Translations under genes and position numbers: made by a program
Part shown: one piece after another, positions 18,036-27,526 of the stretch
How positions within the stretch are numbered: the stretch's first letter is position 1
Layout of the letters: the number at the start of each line of letters is the position of its first letter
Notes under the pieces: model-generated
Databases searched by the model: none
Told to the model about the DNA's origin: nothing
What the model saw: the letters and a program-made list of their open reading frames with translations, nothing else
Source of the DNA: Paludibacter propionicigenes WB4
Lineage (GTDB): Bacteria; Bacteroidota; Bacteroidia; Bacteroidales; Paludibacteraceae
Direction of reading: 5' to 3'
Assembly (NCBI RefSeq): GCF_000183135.1
Contig: NC_014734.1
Span: 1,116,001-1,180,000 of the forward strand
DNA: 64,000 nt

Positions 18036-20930
18036 ATGAGAATGTATACGAGATGGTTCATTATTTTTATTTCAATATTTTCCTTCTCTATAAAATTAAA
18101 CGCCGTTCCGGCTTCCCCATATCCTTTTAAAATAACTCAACCGGATGGCACTGAGATAACCATCAGATTACGTGGAGATGAGTTTTTCAATTATAAAACT
18201 ACCCTAGATGGATACCCCTTAATTGCCAATGAGAAAGGGATTCTAACTTATGCATATCAAGACATTAATGGTAACTTAGTAACTACAAACATAAAAGCAA
18301 ACGAACTAAAGAAAAGAACCTCAACAGAGTTACAATTTATAAAGACTTTAACACCTAACATAGATTTAACCAAACAAAGCATACTCAAACGCATTCAACG
18401 GTCAAAAGCTGTTGTTTCCGGCTCAGTTCAAAAGAAAGTATATCCACTAACCGGTAGCCCTAAGTCATTGGTTATACTAGTAAATTTCTCAGATAAAAGC
18501 TTTGTAACATCAACCCCACAAATATCCTTTACAAACCTCTTGAACCAAAATGGATACAGTGCCAATGGAGGTACAGGTTCGGCAAGAGATTACTTTCACG
18601 ACAACTCAATGGGCGTTTTTAATCCCCAATTCGATGTAGTTGGTCCATATACATTGGATAACACAATGGCTTATTACGGTACAAATGCAGGAGGTACTAA
18701 AGGAAATGATACCAATCCTCAACAAATGGTGATTGATGCATGTAAAAAAGCATCTGAAGCCGGAGTTGATTTCTCGCAATACGATACCGATAATGATGGA
18801 ATGGTTGATAACGTATTTATCTATTATGCCGGTTATAATGAGGCAGAGGGTGGTCCTGCTAATACAGTTTGGCCTCATCGTTGGACATTAGCTAATTACA
18901 ACACGACGTTTAATGGTAAGATTGTATATGATTATGCTTGTACCTCTGAATTAAAAGGAAATTCAGGTTCAAATATGTGCGGTATCGGAACTTTTTGCCA
19001 TGAATTTGGTCATGTACTTGGATTAGACGATCTCTACAATACAGATGGAGACTATTCATATAGCACCTTGTCTTATTGGGATATAATGGATTCTGGTCCG
19101 TATTTAAACTCTGGACGAACTCCACCGGCTTATTCTGCTTACGAACGTTTTTACCTGAATTGGCTAACACCAACCGAGCTTAAAAAGCCACAAAATGCTA
19201 TTCTGGAAACACTTACAACAAGCAATAATGCTTATATCATCACTCAAAACGGAAACTCAAACCTGGATGGAGTAAATCCTTCTCCGGTTGAATTCTTTTT
19301 ATTGGAAAACAGACAAAAAACTGGTTGGGATAGTTATCTGCCGGGGCATGGTATGTTGGTTACCCGTGTTTATTACAATGCTTCAACATGGGGTAATAAT
19401 ACCCCAAACAATAATGCAGCCACAATGGGAATTGATATTATGGAAGCAGATGGAATAGCCTCAGATGCAACCTTAGCAGGTGATCCTTTTCCCGGAACCT
19501 CTGCTGTAACTTCATATTCACCAGTTTTGCGTTCGGGGACAAACATTAATAAGCCCTTAACCTATATCACAGAAACAAATGATGTTATCAAATTCAGATT
19601 TATGGGAGGTGGCAATCTTCCAACAATAACTAAAAACGGCGTTTTAAGTGCCTTTAAAACAGTACAGGGCACACCTACCGACGCAAAAACTATCAACATC
19701 GGCGGGGTTAATCTAAAATCAGATATCAATCTTACCTTCAAAGTCAGTAAACACTTTGAAATGAAAAAAGAAACAGACCCTGAAACTGCATGGTCCAAAA
19801 CGATTACTTTAGCCAGAAATCCTATTGATTCAACTGTTGCTTCTACTCGTATTCTAATACGGTATAACCCTACTGAACCTTCGTTTACAGAGATTCATAA
19901 AGACACGTTATTACTTCAATCTACCGGTGCTGACAATGAGACGGTTCCCATGACTGGTACTTCAACTCGTCCGGTTTACGTAGTACCTCCGGTTGCCACT
20001 GCTCCAACCGATATAACCATTGCCAGTTTTGTCGCAAACTGGAACACTGTATTTGATGCTACAGGTTATTATTTAACTGCTTATAGTTTATCTAATGGCG
20101 AATCAACATTAACGGAAGGATTCAACAAAGGACTTACAGCTCCTGCTAACTGGACAATTACAGCTTCGGCTATATCTTCTTCAACTATTTATAGTGGGGA
20201 TTCTATTCCTTCAATAGAGTTCAAAAACTCGGGTGAATACATCCAAACTGAACAATACATGCTTCCTGTTACAAGCTTATCTTTTTATATCAGATCATTA
20301 GCCGGAATAAATGGGTATCTTCAGGTAGATGCATGGAATGGTACTAGTTGGAACAAAGTGGATTCAATTCCTATTACCAGTTCGCTCAACACCACCAACT
20401 CATATTTCTTCAACACGAATAAGAATTACAACCAATTCCGGTTAACATATACCAAAGTGGCCGGATACATAGTAGTAGATGATGTAAAGGTAGGATTTTC
20501 GCAAAAACTTGAATACTTAGCGCGAGATAAATGGCTTACCGCTACTTCCGACACGCTGATTAATCTCGCTTCTAATCGCGATTACTACTACAAAGTGAAA
20601 GCGAGTGATAAAACTTTAAATACTGACAAAAGCATTAAGTATGAAAATATCACCAATTTTTCAAATCTTATTCATCTAAACACTTTTCAGGACAAGTCTA
20701 AAGCAAAAAGCCTGATAGCAGTTGTAGATAGTATTTACGTCGATAACAGCGGAACTGTAAATGTATATATTCCGGCCACTAACGTATCAGTTAATGTATA
20801 TAACACTATAGGGCAATTAATCACGTCCATAAAAAATCCAAGCTCAAATAAAGTGGAAATACATGGGCTGGCTCGCAATCATATTTATATTATACAAGCC
20901 GGCGATCGCGTTACAAAAGTCATTCTGTAG
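18036..20930 (+). CDS. Secreted M6-family metalloprotease with T9SS sorting domain
   Basis: 964 residues. It has a signal peptide (about 1-24), a prodomain-like region, and an M6 (immune inhibitor A-like) catalytic domain with zinc site HEFGH (322-326) in 'FCHEFGHVLGLDDLYN', then 'YWDIMDSG' as the Met-turn. A central Ig-like or choice-of-anchor region is followed by a jellyroll-type domain (about 690-830; 'LTEGFNKGLTAPANWTI'), fibronectin-like 'WLTATSDTLINLASNRDYYYKVKA', and a C-terminal type A T9SS sorting domain ('VNVYNTIGQLITSI', 'IHGLARNHIYIIQAGDRVTKVIL'). Probably exported to the surface or medium as a protease. Single-gene transcript, ended by a terminator. Confidence 0.9.
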   Translation: MRMYTRWFIIFISIFSFSIKLNAVPASPYPFKITQPDGTEITIRLRGDEFFNYKTTLDGYPLIANEKGILTYAYQDINGNLVTTNIKANELKKRTSTELQFIKTLTPNIDLTKQSILKRIQRSKAVVSGSVQKKVYPLTGSPKSLVILVNFSDKSFVTSTPQISFTNLLNQNGYSANGGTGSARDYFHDNSMGVFNPQFDVVGPYTLDNTMAYYGTNAGGTKGNDTNPQQMVIDACKKASEAGVDFSQYDTDNDGMVDNVFIYYAGYNEAEGGPANTVWPHRWTLANYNTTFNGKIVYDYACTSELKGNSGSNMCGIGTFCHEFGHVLGLDDLYNTDGDYSYSTLSYWDIMDSGPYLNSGRTPPAYSAYERFYLNWLTPTELKKPQNAILETLTTSNNAYIITQNGNSNLDGVNPSPVEFFLLENRQKTGWDSYLPGHGMLVTRVYYNASTWGNNTPNNNAATMGIDIMEADGIASDATLAGDPFPGTSAVTSYSPVLRSGTNINKPLTYITETNDVIKFRFMGGGNLPTITKNGVLSAFKTVQGTPTDAKTINIGGVNLKSDINLTFKVSKHFEMKKETDPETAWSKTITLARNPIDSTVASTRILIRYNPTEPSFTEIHKDTLLLQSTGADNETVPMTGTSTRPVYVVPPVATAPTDITIASFVANWNTVFDATGYYLTAYSLSNGESTLTEGFNKGLTAPANWTITASAISSSTIYSGDSIPSIEFKNSGEYIQTEQYMLPVTSLSFYIRSLAGINGYLQVDAWNGTSWNKVDSIPITSSLNTTNSYFFNTNKNYNQFRLTYTKVAGYIVVDDVKVGFSQKLEYLARDKWLTATSDTLINLASNRDYYYKVKASDKTLNTDKSIKYENITNFSNLIHLNTFQDKSKAKSLIAVVDSIYVDNSGTVNVYIPATNVSVNVYNTIGQLITSIKNPSSNKVEIHGLARNHIYIIQAGDRVTKVIL

Positions 20931-20948
20931 CCATCCTTTTTAAACTAT

Positions 20949-20998
20949 AACTTTCCGTCTATTGACTGCAGAGCCGAATGACGGAAAGTTTTTTTTGT
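20949..20998 (+). terminator. Terminator after the M6 metalloprotease
   Basis: AACTTTCCGTC (20949-20959) pairs with GACGGAAAGTT (20980-20990) and is followed by an 8-base T run. The loop is 20 bases. Confidence 0.85.
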
Positions 20999-21029
20999 AA
21001 AATTCCAAACTAATCGAAAAAAAATTATA

Positions 21030-22667
21030 ATGTTATCAGTTGATGCTCTCACCGTCGAATTTGGCGGACAAACACTTTTTTCAGATATTTCCTTTGTTAT
21101 TAATGAGAAAGACCGTATTGCTCTTATGGGTAAAAACGGTGCCGGAAAATCAACCCTGCTCAAAATTCTGGCCGGAGTTCGCGAACCCTCACGTGGTTCC
21201 ATTTCTTATCCTAAAGAGACTGTTGTTGCTTATCTGCCTCAACATTTACTGCTCAAAGATGATCGAACCGTTTTCGAAGAAACCTCGATGGCTTTTTCAG
21301 AAATCAACGAAATGGGGAAACTGATAGAGGCGATGAACGAAGAGTTGACCACCAGAACCGACTACGAATCTGACAGTTATATGGAGCTTATCGAGCGGGT
21401 ATCTGCTCTGAGCGAACAATTTTATAGCATTGAAGAAATTAATTATGATGCTGACATAGAAAAAACGCTTTTGGGTCTGGGATTCTCGCGCGAAGATTTT
21501 ACCCGTAATACTTCGGAGTTTAGCGGCGGATGGCGTATGCGCATTGAGTTGGCAAAGATTCTCCTCCGACGTCCTGATGTTATTTTGCTTGATGAACCAA
21601 CCAACCATCTGGATATCGAATCCATTCAATGGCTTGAAGATTTTCTAATTAACTCGGCAAAAGCAGTAGTAGTAATTTCGCACGACAGGGCTTTTGTTGA
21701 TAACATTACAACACGTACGATAGAAGTTACCATGGGACGTATTTACGACTATAAAGCTAAATATTCCCATTACCTTGAGCTACGCAAAGAGCGCCGTGAG
21801 CAGCAGCAAAAACAGTATGACGAACAACAGAAAATGATTGCCGAAACAACTGAATTTATCGAACGATTTAAAGGAACATATTCTAAAACACTGCAGGTTC
21901 AATCGCGTGTAAAAATGTTGGAAAAACTGGAATTGATCGAGGTAGATGAAGAAGACACTTCGGCTTTGCGTCTTAAATTTCCACCCTCTCCCCGTTCGGG
22001 TAATTATCCTGTTACGGCTGAAAACGTAGGGAAATGCTATGGTGAGAAACGCATTTTTGCCAACGCAAATTTCATGATTGAAAGAGGGGAGAAAATTGCC
22101 TTTGTTGGGAAAAATGGTGAAGGAAAATCAACGCTGGTTAAAGCTATTATGAAAGAGATTGACCATGAAGGCACGCTAACGCTGGGACACAATGTAAAAA
22201 TAGGCTATTTTGCACAGGATCAAGCTTCTTTGCTTGATGAAAACCTCACCGTATTTCAAACCATTGATGATGTGGCCGTAGGCGATATCCGCAATAAAAT
22301 AAAGGACTTGTTGGGAGCGTTCATGTTTGGCGGCGACAATTCGTTCAAGAAGGTAAAAGTGCTATCTGGCGGTGAGCGGCAACGACTTGCTATGATCAAA
22401 TTATTACTGGAACCGGTCAATCTGCTCATCCTCGATGAGCCCACCAATCACCTGGATATGAAAACCAAAGATATTCTGAAACAAGCATTAGTCGATTTTG
22501 ATGGAACACTTATCGTTGTTTCGCACGACCGTGATTTTCTGGATAATTTAGTCAACAAGGTTTACGAGTTTGGAAATCAAAAAGTGACAGAGCACCTTGA
22601 AGACATATACGGATTTCTGGCTAAGAAAAAAATGGAGAGTCTTCGTGAAATAGAGAAAAAAAACTAA
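21030..22667 (+). CDS. ABC-F family ATPase
   Basis: 545 residues with two ABC domains and no membrane segments. Walker A GKNGAGKS (34-41), first signature 'FSGGWRMR', Walker B 'VILLDEPTNHLD', then the second set: 'GKNGEGKS', 'LSGGERQR', 'LLILDEPTNHLD'. The linker between domains ('KERREQQQKQYDEQQKMIAETTEFIERFKGTYSKTLQVQSRVKMLEKLE') is charged and helical. ABC-F proteins act on stalled or drug-blocked ribosomes; without resistance context, a housekeeping translation-factor role is more likely than antibiotic protection. Closest in shape to the YdiF/Uup type. Paired terminators isolate it. Confidence 0.9.
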   Translation: MLSVDALTVEFGGQTLFSDISFVINEKDRIALMGKNGAGKSTLLKILAGVREPSRGSISYPKETVVAYLPQHLLLKDDRTVFEETSMAFSEINEMGKLIEAMNEELTTRTDYESDSYMELIERVSALSEQFYSIEEINYDADIEKTLLGLGFSREDFTRNTSEFSGGWRMRIELAKILLRRPDVILLDEPTNHLDIESIQWLEDFLINSAKAVVVISHDRAFVDNITTRTIEVTMGRIYDYKAKYSHYLELRKERREQQQKQYDEQQKMIAETTEFIERFKGTYSKTLQVQSRVKMLEKLELIEVDEEDTSALRLKFPPSPRSGNYPVTAENVGKCYGEKRIFANANFMIERGEKIAFVGKNGEGKSTLVKAIMKEIDHEGTLTLGHNVKIGYFAQDQASLLDENLTVFQTIDDVAVGDIRNKIKDLLGAFMFGGDNSFKKVKVLSGGERQRLAMIKLLLEPVNLLILDEPTNHLDMKTKDILKQALVDFDGTLIVVSHDRDFLDNLVNKVYEFGNQKVTEHLEDIYGFLAKKKMESLREIEKKN

Positions 22668-22680
22668 GAGGTTTAGAATG

Positions 22681-22713
22681 AAAAAAGTCAACTACAATGT
22701 AGTTGACTTTTTT
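22681..22713. terminator. Bidirectional terminator between ABC-F gene and polysaccharide locus
   Basis: Near-perfect palindrome: 22681-22696 (AAAAAAGTCAACTACA) pairs with 22698-22713 (TGTAGTTGACTTTTTT). It closes both the plus-strand ABC-F transcript and the minus-strand CapD transcript. Confidence 0.9.
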
Positions 22714-22714
22714 A

Positions 22715-24682
22715 TTACTGATTAATTTTCTCCTTATTGATTTCCATTAAACATTCCGTTAATTCATGGTTATCAAATTCAGCGTAAGGAGAGTTTTTAC
22801 TTTTAAACTCCGGTACTAATTCCTTCATTGCCTTAATCGTACATTCTACTTTTACCGCGTTGGAAAACTCAATGATATTCTGCACTGCACTCTGTACTTT
22901 TTCAAACTCATATTGACGAACACTGGCGATTGTTATTTTTTCGTGTTCAGTAGGGATAGTGGTTTCCTTATCGTTTAGCAATTCTTCGAATAATTTTTCA
23001 CCCGGTCGTAAACCAATAAATTCAATATTAATATCTTTATTCGGAACAAACCCAGCCAACTCGATCATTCGTTTAGCCAAATCTACAATCTTCACCGGAC
23101 TTCCCATATCAAAAACATATATCTCACCAGTATTTCCAAACGATGCAGCCTCTAATACCAATCTGCAAGCTTCAGGGATGGTCATAAAGTAACGAATGAT
23201 ATCAGGGTGTGTTACCGTCACCGGACCACCTTTTTCTATCTGCTCCTTAAAGTGGGGAATCACCGAACCGTTTGATCCAAGCACATTACCGAAACGGGTT
23301 GTCACAAAATTTACCTTGCCACCATTTTTCTGAGTTTCTTTAGCCAAAGCCTGTACGTAAATCTCAGCAATTCTTTTGGAAGCACCCATAACATTGGTTG
23401 GGTTTACCGCCTTGTCGGTAGAAATCATGACAAAGCTTTCGACCTTATAGCGCACGGCATAATTGCTCAGATTCATAGTACCTTTTATATTTACCAAAAC
23501 AGCCTCGCATGGATTTTCCTCCATAAGTGGCACATGCTTGTATGCTGCAGCATGGTAAACTATCTGTGGGTGGTATTTTCTGAACACGAAATCCAATCTA
23601 TTCTCACTTCGGACGTCACCTATTATCGGAACAAATTTAAGTTCTGGATAATTACGTTCCATTTCCATCCGCAAATTATGCAATGGTGTTTCGGCAACAT
23701 CAAATACTAATAGCAATTTCGGTTTGAAGTGAGCTAATTGTCTTACAAGTTCGCTCCCAATTGAACCAGCAGCACCCGTAATCAGTATAATTTTATCCCG
23801 GGTCTGTAATTCAATCTTTTCCATATCTATCATGATTTCATCCCTGCCCAGTAAATCTTCAAACTGTATGGGTTTCATCTGATAGCGAATCTTATTGTTT
23901 GAATCCAAGCCCTCAAACGGAGGAGAAACCAACACAGACATTCCCATTTCAATGCAAGCAGAAATGAAAGATTGTTCGTTTCTGACACTTTTATAATCGG
24001 GGAAGATAATCGTGTTTACCTCATTCTTACGTAAAAACCAGTCCAATCTGTCTTCGTTTAAGGTGTGTACAGGCAACCCATGAATTCGGGTTTTTTTGGC
24101 ATTCTTATTACGAGTCAAAAAGCCCTGAACCTGATGCTTATTGGCAGCACTTTTATTCAGCCATTGAGCCAGTGCTATGCTGTGCATATCTATTTCATAA
24201 ATCAACGATTTATTACGAACTTCTGTGGTGTAATTAACCGTATAATTATAGACAAGTACTATGGCGTAGCGCAATAGCAGCAGCATTACCAGACTAATTA
24301 AAAACACATTTTGTACGAAAAAGAAACGATAGGAAAATGAATATCCAAAAGATAGTATAAAAACGTACAAAACAATAACAGATATTACCAACGACACAAA
24401 TAGACGCCACATCTCTATCAGACTTGAATGTCGTATCAATCCGCGATAAGGCTTCAGCGTGTAAAAACATACCGATGTACTAAGGATATAAACTACACCG
24501 GCTAGGAATAATCTGGAGCCGGTAATGTCCATATTCGAATTCCGCACTTGAATAAAAGTTGCAATACCATATCCGGCAATGCAAATCAATAAGTCTATTT
24601 CAAATACAATCCATCGATTAATTAATGATGTTCTCATTATTAATTTAAAGAGAGATCGTAGTCTATTTTGTATTTTTTCCAT
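22715..24682 (-). CDS. Membrane nucleotide-sugar 4,6-dehydratase (CapD/WbpM type)
   Basis: 655 residues from ATG 24682; a GTG 27 bp upstream is in frame but less likely. Four N-terminal membrane helices (about 25-165) are followed by a DxGD-like and a second Rossmann domain: 'LITGAAGSIGSELVRQL', 'STDKAVNPTNVMGASKR' (the MxxxK form of the catalytic motif found in WbpM-type dehydratases), and 'GSPVKIVDLAKRMIELAG'. These enzymes convert UDP-GlcNAc to the 4-keto-6-deoxy sugar, often the first step to 4-amino sugars. The DegT aminotransferase at 27527 is a natural partner. Last gene of the locus. Confidence 0.9.
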   Translation of the reverse strand: MEKIQNRLRSLFKLIMRTSLINRWIVFEIDLLICIAGYGIATFIQVRNSNMDITGSRLFLAGVVYILSTSVCFYTLKPYRGLIRHSSLIEMWRLFVSLVISVIVLYVFILSFGYSFSYRFFFVQNVFLISLVMLLLLRYAIVLVYNYTVNYTTEVRNKSLIYEIDMHSIALAQWLNKSAANKHQVQGFLTRNKNAKKTRIHGLPVHTLNEDRLDWFLRKNEVNTIIFPDYKSVRNEQSFISACIEMGMSVLVSPPFEGLDSNNKIRYQMKPIQFEDLLGRDEIMIDMEKIELQTRDKIILITGAAGSIGSELVRQLAHFKPKLLLVFDVAETPLHNLRMEMERNYPELKFVPIIGDVRSENRLDFVFRKYHPQIVYHAAAYKHVPLMEENPCEAVLVNIKGTMNLSNYAVRYKVESFVMISTDKAVNPTNVMGASKRIAEIYVQALAKETQKNGGKVNFVTTRFGNVLGSNGSVIPHFKEQIEKGGPVTVTHPDIIRYFMTIPEACRLVLEAASFGNTGEIYVFDMGSPVKIVDLAKRMIELAGFVPNKDINIEFIGLRPGEKLFEELLNDKETTIPTEHEKITIASVRQYEFEKVQSAVQNIIEFSNAVKVECTIKAMKELVPEFKSKNSPYAEFDNHELTECLMEINKEKINQ

Positions 24683-24831
24683 GTAAGTCTTTGTAGCAAT
24701 GAAATACACAACAATGTATATTTATTTGTAATAGGTAGTCTGATACGGTCAAGATACAAGCTTTTACCTATTCGTTTTATATCGTCTATTAATTAGATTT
24801 TTGAATCAACTCAAAAAATATAATTCTAATG

Positions 24832-24839
24832 CAAATCTA
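24832..24839 (-). promoter_or_regulatory. Candidate -7 element for the CapD-type gene
   Basis: Minus-strand TAGATTTG fits TAnnTTTG, about 150 bp upstream of the ATG. No -33 TTG at standard distance. The rest of the 24710-24938 gap is AT-rich without visible structure. Confidence 0.35.
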
Positions 24840-24938
24840 GCATTTTTCCAGACAATTACATCATGTAAATTATTGATTTTATGAAATAACTCAAATTACA
24901 TAGTATCTTAGAAATAGAAAACATTCAGTACCAGAAAA

Positions 24939-26351
24939 CTAATACTTAAATAAATTTCCAGTTTTCAGTATAGAAAATAAACATCCTACAGAATTACCAT
25001 ACAACTTTCCAAAATCTGCCCCCGCAGAACATCTAAGCTCGATGTTAGCCCAACGGGGGTATTTTTTGCTTACTTCCAGTAAGCAAGATGTGTTTTTTAT
25101 TCCATTCGTTGCAAAGGGTGCAGAATAAGTTCCATAGTTTTTACTAAAACTAGACAAGAACTTGTAGCTATACCCACTCACAGAGCCATCTATCCCGAAA
25201 TGATGCACAATCACCCGGTTATTTTGTATGGATACTCCTCCATTAGCATTATACAACGGAGAACTAAGAAAGGGTGTACTGATGGTTCTGGAATAATACG
25301 TCCACCCATTCTGATAAATACCATTATTCAAATAATCGTCAGCACCTCCGTACACCAGTCCATCTTTATCGTGATATGGACCCGATTGATCCGTAGTATT
25401 CAGATATTCATACACGATGCCTTCGATAAAAGGAAACTCTGTATTTCGGACTGATACCCCCCACAGACCATCGGCTTTATTCATAGCATACCACATCAAT
25501 TTTACCGGTCCATCTTCTGCCAGATTTTGCCAGTATCCACTTACTCTGAAATCAGCAATATCCAGTTCCAGTTTCAAATGTTGGGATATTATATGATTTC
25601 CTAACGCATTTAGCTGGTCATTTCTTGTTGCATCTGCTCCTCCTGAGTGTCCTAAAAAAATCGATTTAAAATCGAATATACTTGATGGTTGTTTCCCATA
25701 TCCGGGAACAGAACCGCCCCATTGTGCCACATGATCCACGCCGTATTCTATATGTACAGGAAGTTCCCCCCCTACTCTTCCATACAAATACTTGTGATGA
25801 AGAAACAGGTTCGTTGTATAGATATCATCTGTAAACCATCCGTGCGAGATAGCTCCCTTTACTTCCAACAATGCATAGGTAAATGGAACTACTGTAAAAC
25901 GCTCTATTCCGAGGGTGATCTTAGGCATAGGACGTGCATTCTTCGAAAACAGGATTCCACCACAGGACAAAGCAGAATCCTGACTACCCAACTGCTCTTC
26001 GCGTGCACCGAGTGTCAGATCGAATACAGAAAAACGCGCCTGAACATAGTATTCGTGCAAAAAAGCTGTTGCTTTGCCCTTATCAGTTTGAAGCATCAGA
26101 TTCGCTTTAAACCGATAATCAAACAATCTTTTCTTAGCCCCGAATTCCTTACTCACACCGGCCAAAACTCCCACTCCGAAAGGAGAAGAAGATATTTTTC
26201 CATATTGATCACTTTGTAACCAAAATGGCGCATACTTCCCCGACGAAGCCACCCCCATAAAACCCACATTATACTTTATCGTATCATTTTGGGCATGAGT
26301 AAGGACAGGTAAAAATATCAGAAATAAAAGAATATATCGTATTTTAAACAT
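24939..26351 (-). CDS. Capsule assembly Wzi-family outer membrane protein
   Basis: 470 residues with a signal peptide (about 1-20, ending THAQ). Alternating hydrophobic residues and many aromatic strand ends indicate a beta-barrel: 'FGAKKRLFDYRFKANLMLQTDKGKATAFLHEYYVQARF', 'TLGAREEQLGSQDSALSCGGILFSKNARPMPKITLG', 'HGWFTDDIYTTNLFLHHKYLY'. This pattern fits the Wzi-like capsule assembly family of Bacteroidota; Wzi is a surface lectin-like barrel that helps hold capsule. It is flanked by a kelch lipoprotein and the CapD-type gene. Exact role here is inferred from context. Confidence 0.8.
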   Translation of the reverse strand: MFKIRYILLFLIFLPVLTHAQNDTIKYNVGFMGVASSGKYAPFWLQSDQYGKISSSPFGVGVLAGVSKEFGAKKRLFDYRFKANLMLQTDKGKATAFLHEYYVQARFSVFDLTLGAREEQLGSQDSALSCGGILFSKNARPMPKITLGIERFTVVPFTYALLEVKGAISHGWFTDDIYTTNLFLHHKYLYGRVGGELPVHIEYGVDHVAQWGGSVPGYGKQPSSIFDFKSIFLGHSGGADATRNDQLNALGNHIISQHLKLELDIADFRVSGYWQNLAEDGPVKLMWYAMNKADGLWGVSVRNTEFPFIEGIVYEYLNTTDQSGPYHDKDGLVYGGADDYLNNGIYQNGWTYYSRTISTPFLSSPLYNANGGVSIQNNRVIVHHFGIDGSVSGYSYKFLSSFSKNYGTYSAPFATNGIKNTSCLLEVSKKYPRWANIELRCSAGADFGKLYGNSVGCLFSILKTGNLFKY

Positions 26352-26362
26352 GCACTATAAGA

Positions 26363-26453
26363 AAATATGAGTTATGGACTATCAATTATGAATTATGAAT
26401 TATGAATTATGAATTATAAACTATACACTATCAACTACTGACTACCGACTAAT
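26363..26453. repeat. Degenerate 7-bp repeat tract (13 units)
   Basis: Thirteen consecutive heptamers in one phase. Four perfect AATTATG copies at 26384-26411 grade on both sides into AATTATA, AACTATA, CACTATC, AACTACT, GACTACC on one side and GACTATC, AGTTATG, AAATATG on the other. It fills the whole gap between the kelch gene and the Wzi gene. Confidence 0.85.
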
Positions 26454-26454
26454 T

Positions 26455-27438
26455 TCACGGTTCAAAGCTCCAAAAATCATTGATAATATCCGTATTATTT
26501 TCCCCCTGTCCGATATACGCTTTGCCGTTTATTACAAAACATACGGCATTTTCACGAGCTCCACCGGGGATATCTCCCCGTTTATACCAAGTATTCCGGT
26601 TGGCGTCGTATTCCATTATATTTGAAAGTAGTTTACCGCCAGTTTGTGGACCACCCCAATGCCTGCCCGAGGCAACAAAGTACCGATTAGCTATCGAAAA
26701 TCCGACCGATGTAACGCGTCCTTTGTCCGGCATATCTTTACGTCTTGCCCAACTGTCAGTAGCCGGGAAATACTCCCACCAGTCATTATAATCTTCAAAA
26801 CGGTAACCGGTTCCGAAATAGACGTGATTCTCATCGGCACATAACACCGCACACATTCTCGCCCAGGCGGGAAAATCTTTTAGTCGTACCCAGCTGTCCT
26901 GATCCGGATTGTATTTCCAAAATTCATTGGTATAAGCAGACCCATTGAATCCTGCCCCTACATAAATACTGTTGTTCCGCACAAAGCTGACACTGGCATC
27001 GGTAGCTGTGCTTGGGAAATCAGCTTTTCGCGTCCAATGATCAAAGACAGGGTCATACATCCAAAAATCTTGCAAGGTTCCTCCTGAATAAGCTCCTTTG
27101 TGTCTATTAAAACCAAGTCCTACATAGGCTTTATCGTTCACCACAACAGCAATGGCCTTTACACGAGCTACACCCGGGAAAGAAGCTTTCTTTGTCCAAT
27201 TGTCCAACACCGGATCATATTGCCAGCAATCCTTCAACGAATCACTTGCATTACTGTTTCTACCCAATGTAACATAGCCTTTACCATTTACTACAAAGGC
27301 TACTGCAGAAGCTCTACCGATATCGGGAAGGGAAGCTGTTTTCTGAAACAATATGGAAGGATAAGGCGATTCAACCATATCGCTGCAGCTCATAAAAAAG
27401 GCAAAGAGAATATACAAAAGTGATTTGGGAAAGTTCAT
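26455..27438 (-). CDS. Kelch-repeat lipoprotein
   Basis: 327 residues. Signal peptide with lipobox FMSC (Cys18), so probably lipid-anchored. Six kelch-type repeats make up the rest, each with a pattern like 'GKGYVTLGR...WQYDPVLDNWTKKASFPG', spaced about 48 residues apart (for example 'AYVGLGF...FWMYDPVFDHWTRKADFPS', 'SIYVGAGF...FWKYNPDQDSWVRLKDFP'). They should form a six-blade propeller. A sugar-binding or scaffold role at the envelope is possible given its place at the end of a polysaccharide locus, but nothing in the sequence proves it. Confidence 0.85.
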   Translation of the reverse strand: MNFPKSLLYILFAFFMSCSDMVESPYPSILFQKTASLPDIGRASAVAFVVNGKGYVTLGRNSNASDSLKDCWQYDPVLDNWTKKASFPGVARVKAIAVVVNDKAYVGLGFNRHKGAYSGGTLQDFWMYDPVFDHWTRKADFPSTATDASVSFVRNNSIYVGAGFNGSAYTNEFWKYNPDQDSWVRLKDFPAWARMCAVLCADENHVYFGTGYRFEDYNDWWEYFPATDSWARRKDMPDKGRVTSVGFSIANRYFVASGRHWGGPQTGGKLLSNIMEYDANRNTWYKRGDIPGGARENAVCFVINGKAYIGQGENNTDIINDFWSFEP

Positions 27439-27526
27439 TTATTGAATTGTAAGTAGGGCTGAGTTGATAGTCTGATATTGATTGCGAGTGATTAGTGATT
27501 CCTATTTAAAATCCTGATATGCATTA

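Noticed and set aside
20949-20998. Riboswitch upstream of the ABC-F gene
   Set aside because: The hairpin is directly followed by a T-run and lies just after the metalloprotease gene, so it is a simple terminator.
22715-24709. GTG start 27 bp upstream of the CapD-type ATG
   Set aside because: The ATG at 24682 gives a better start with MEKIQNR and no conserved residues lie upstream.
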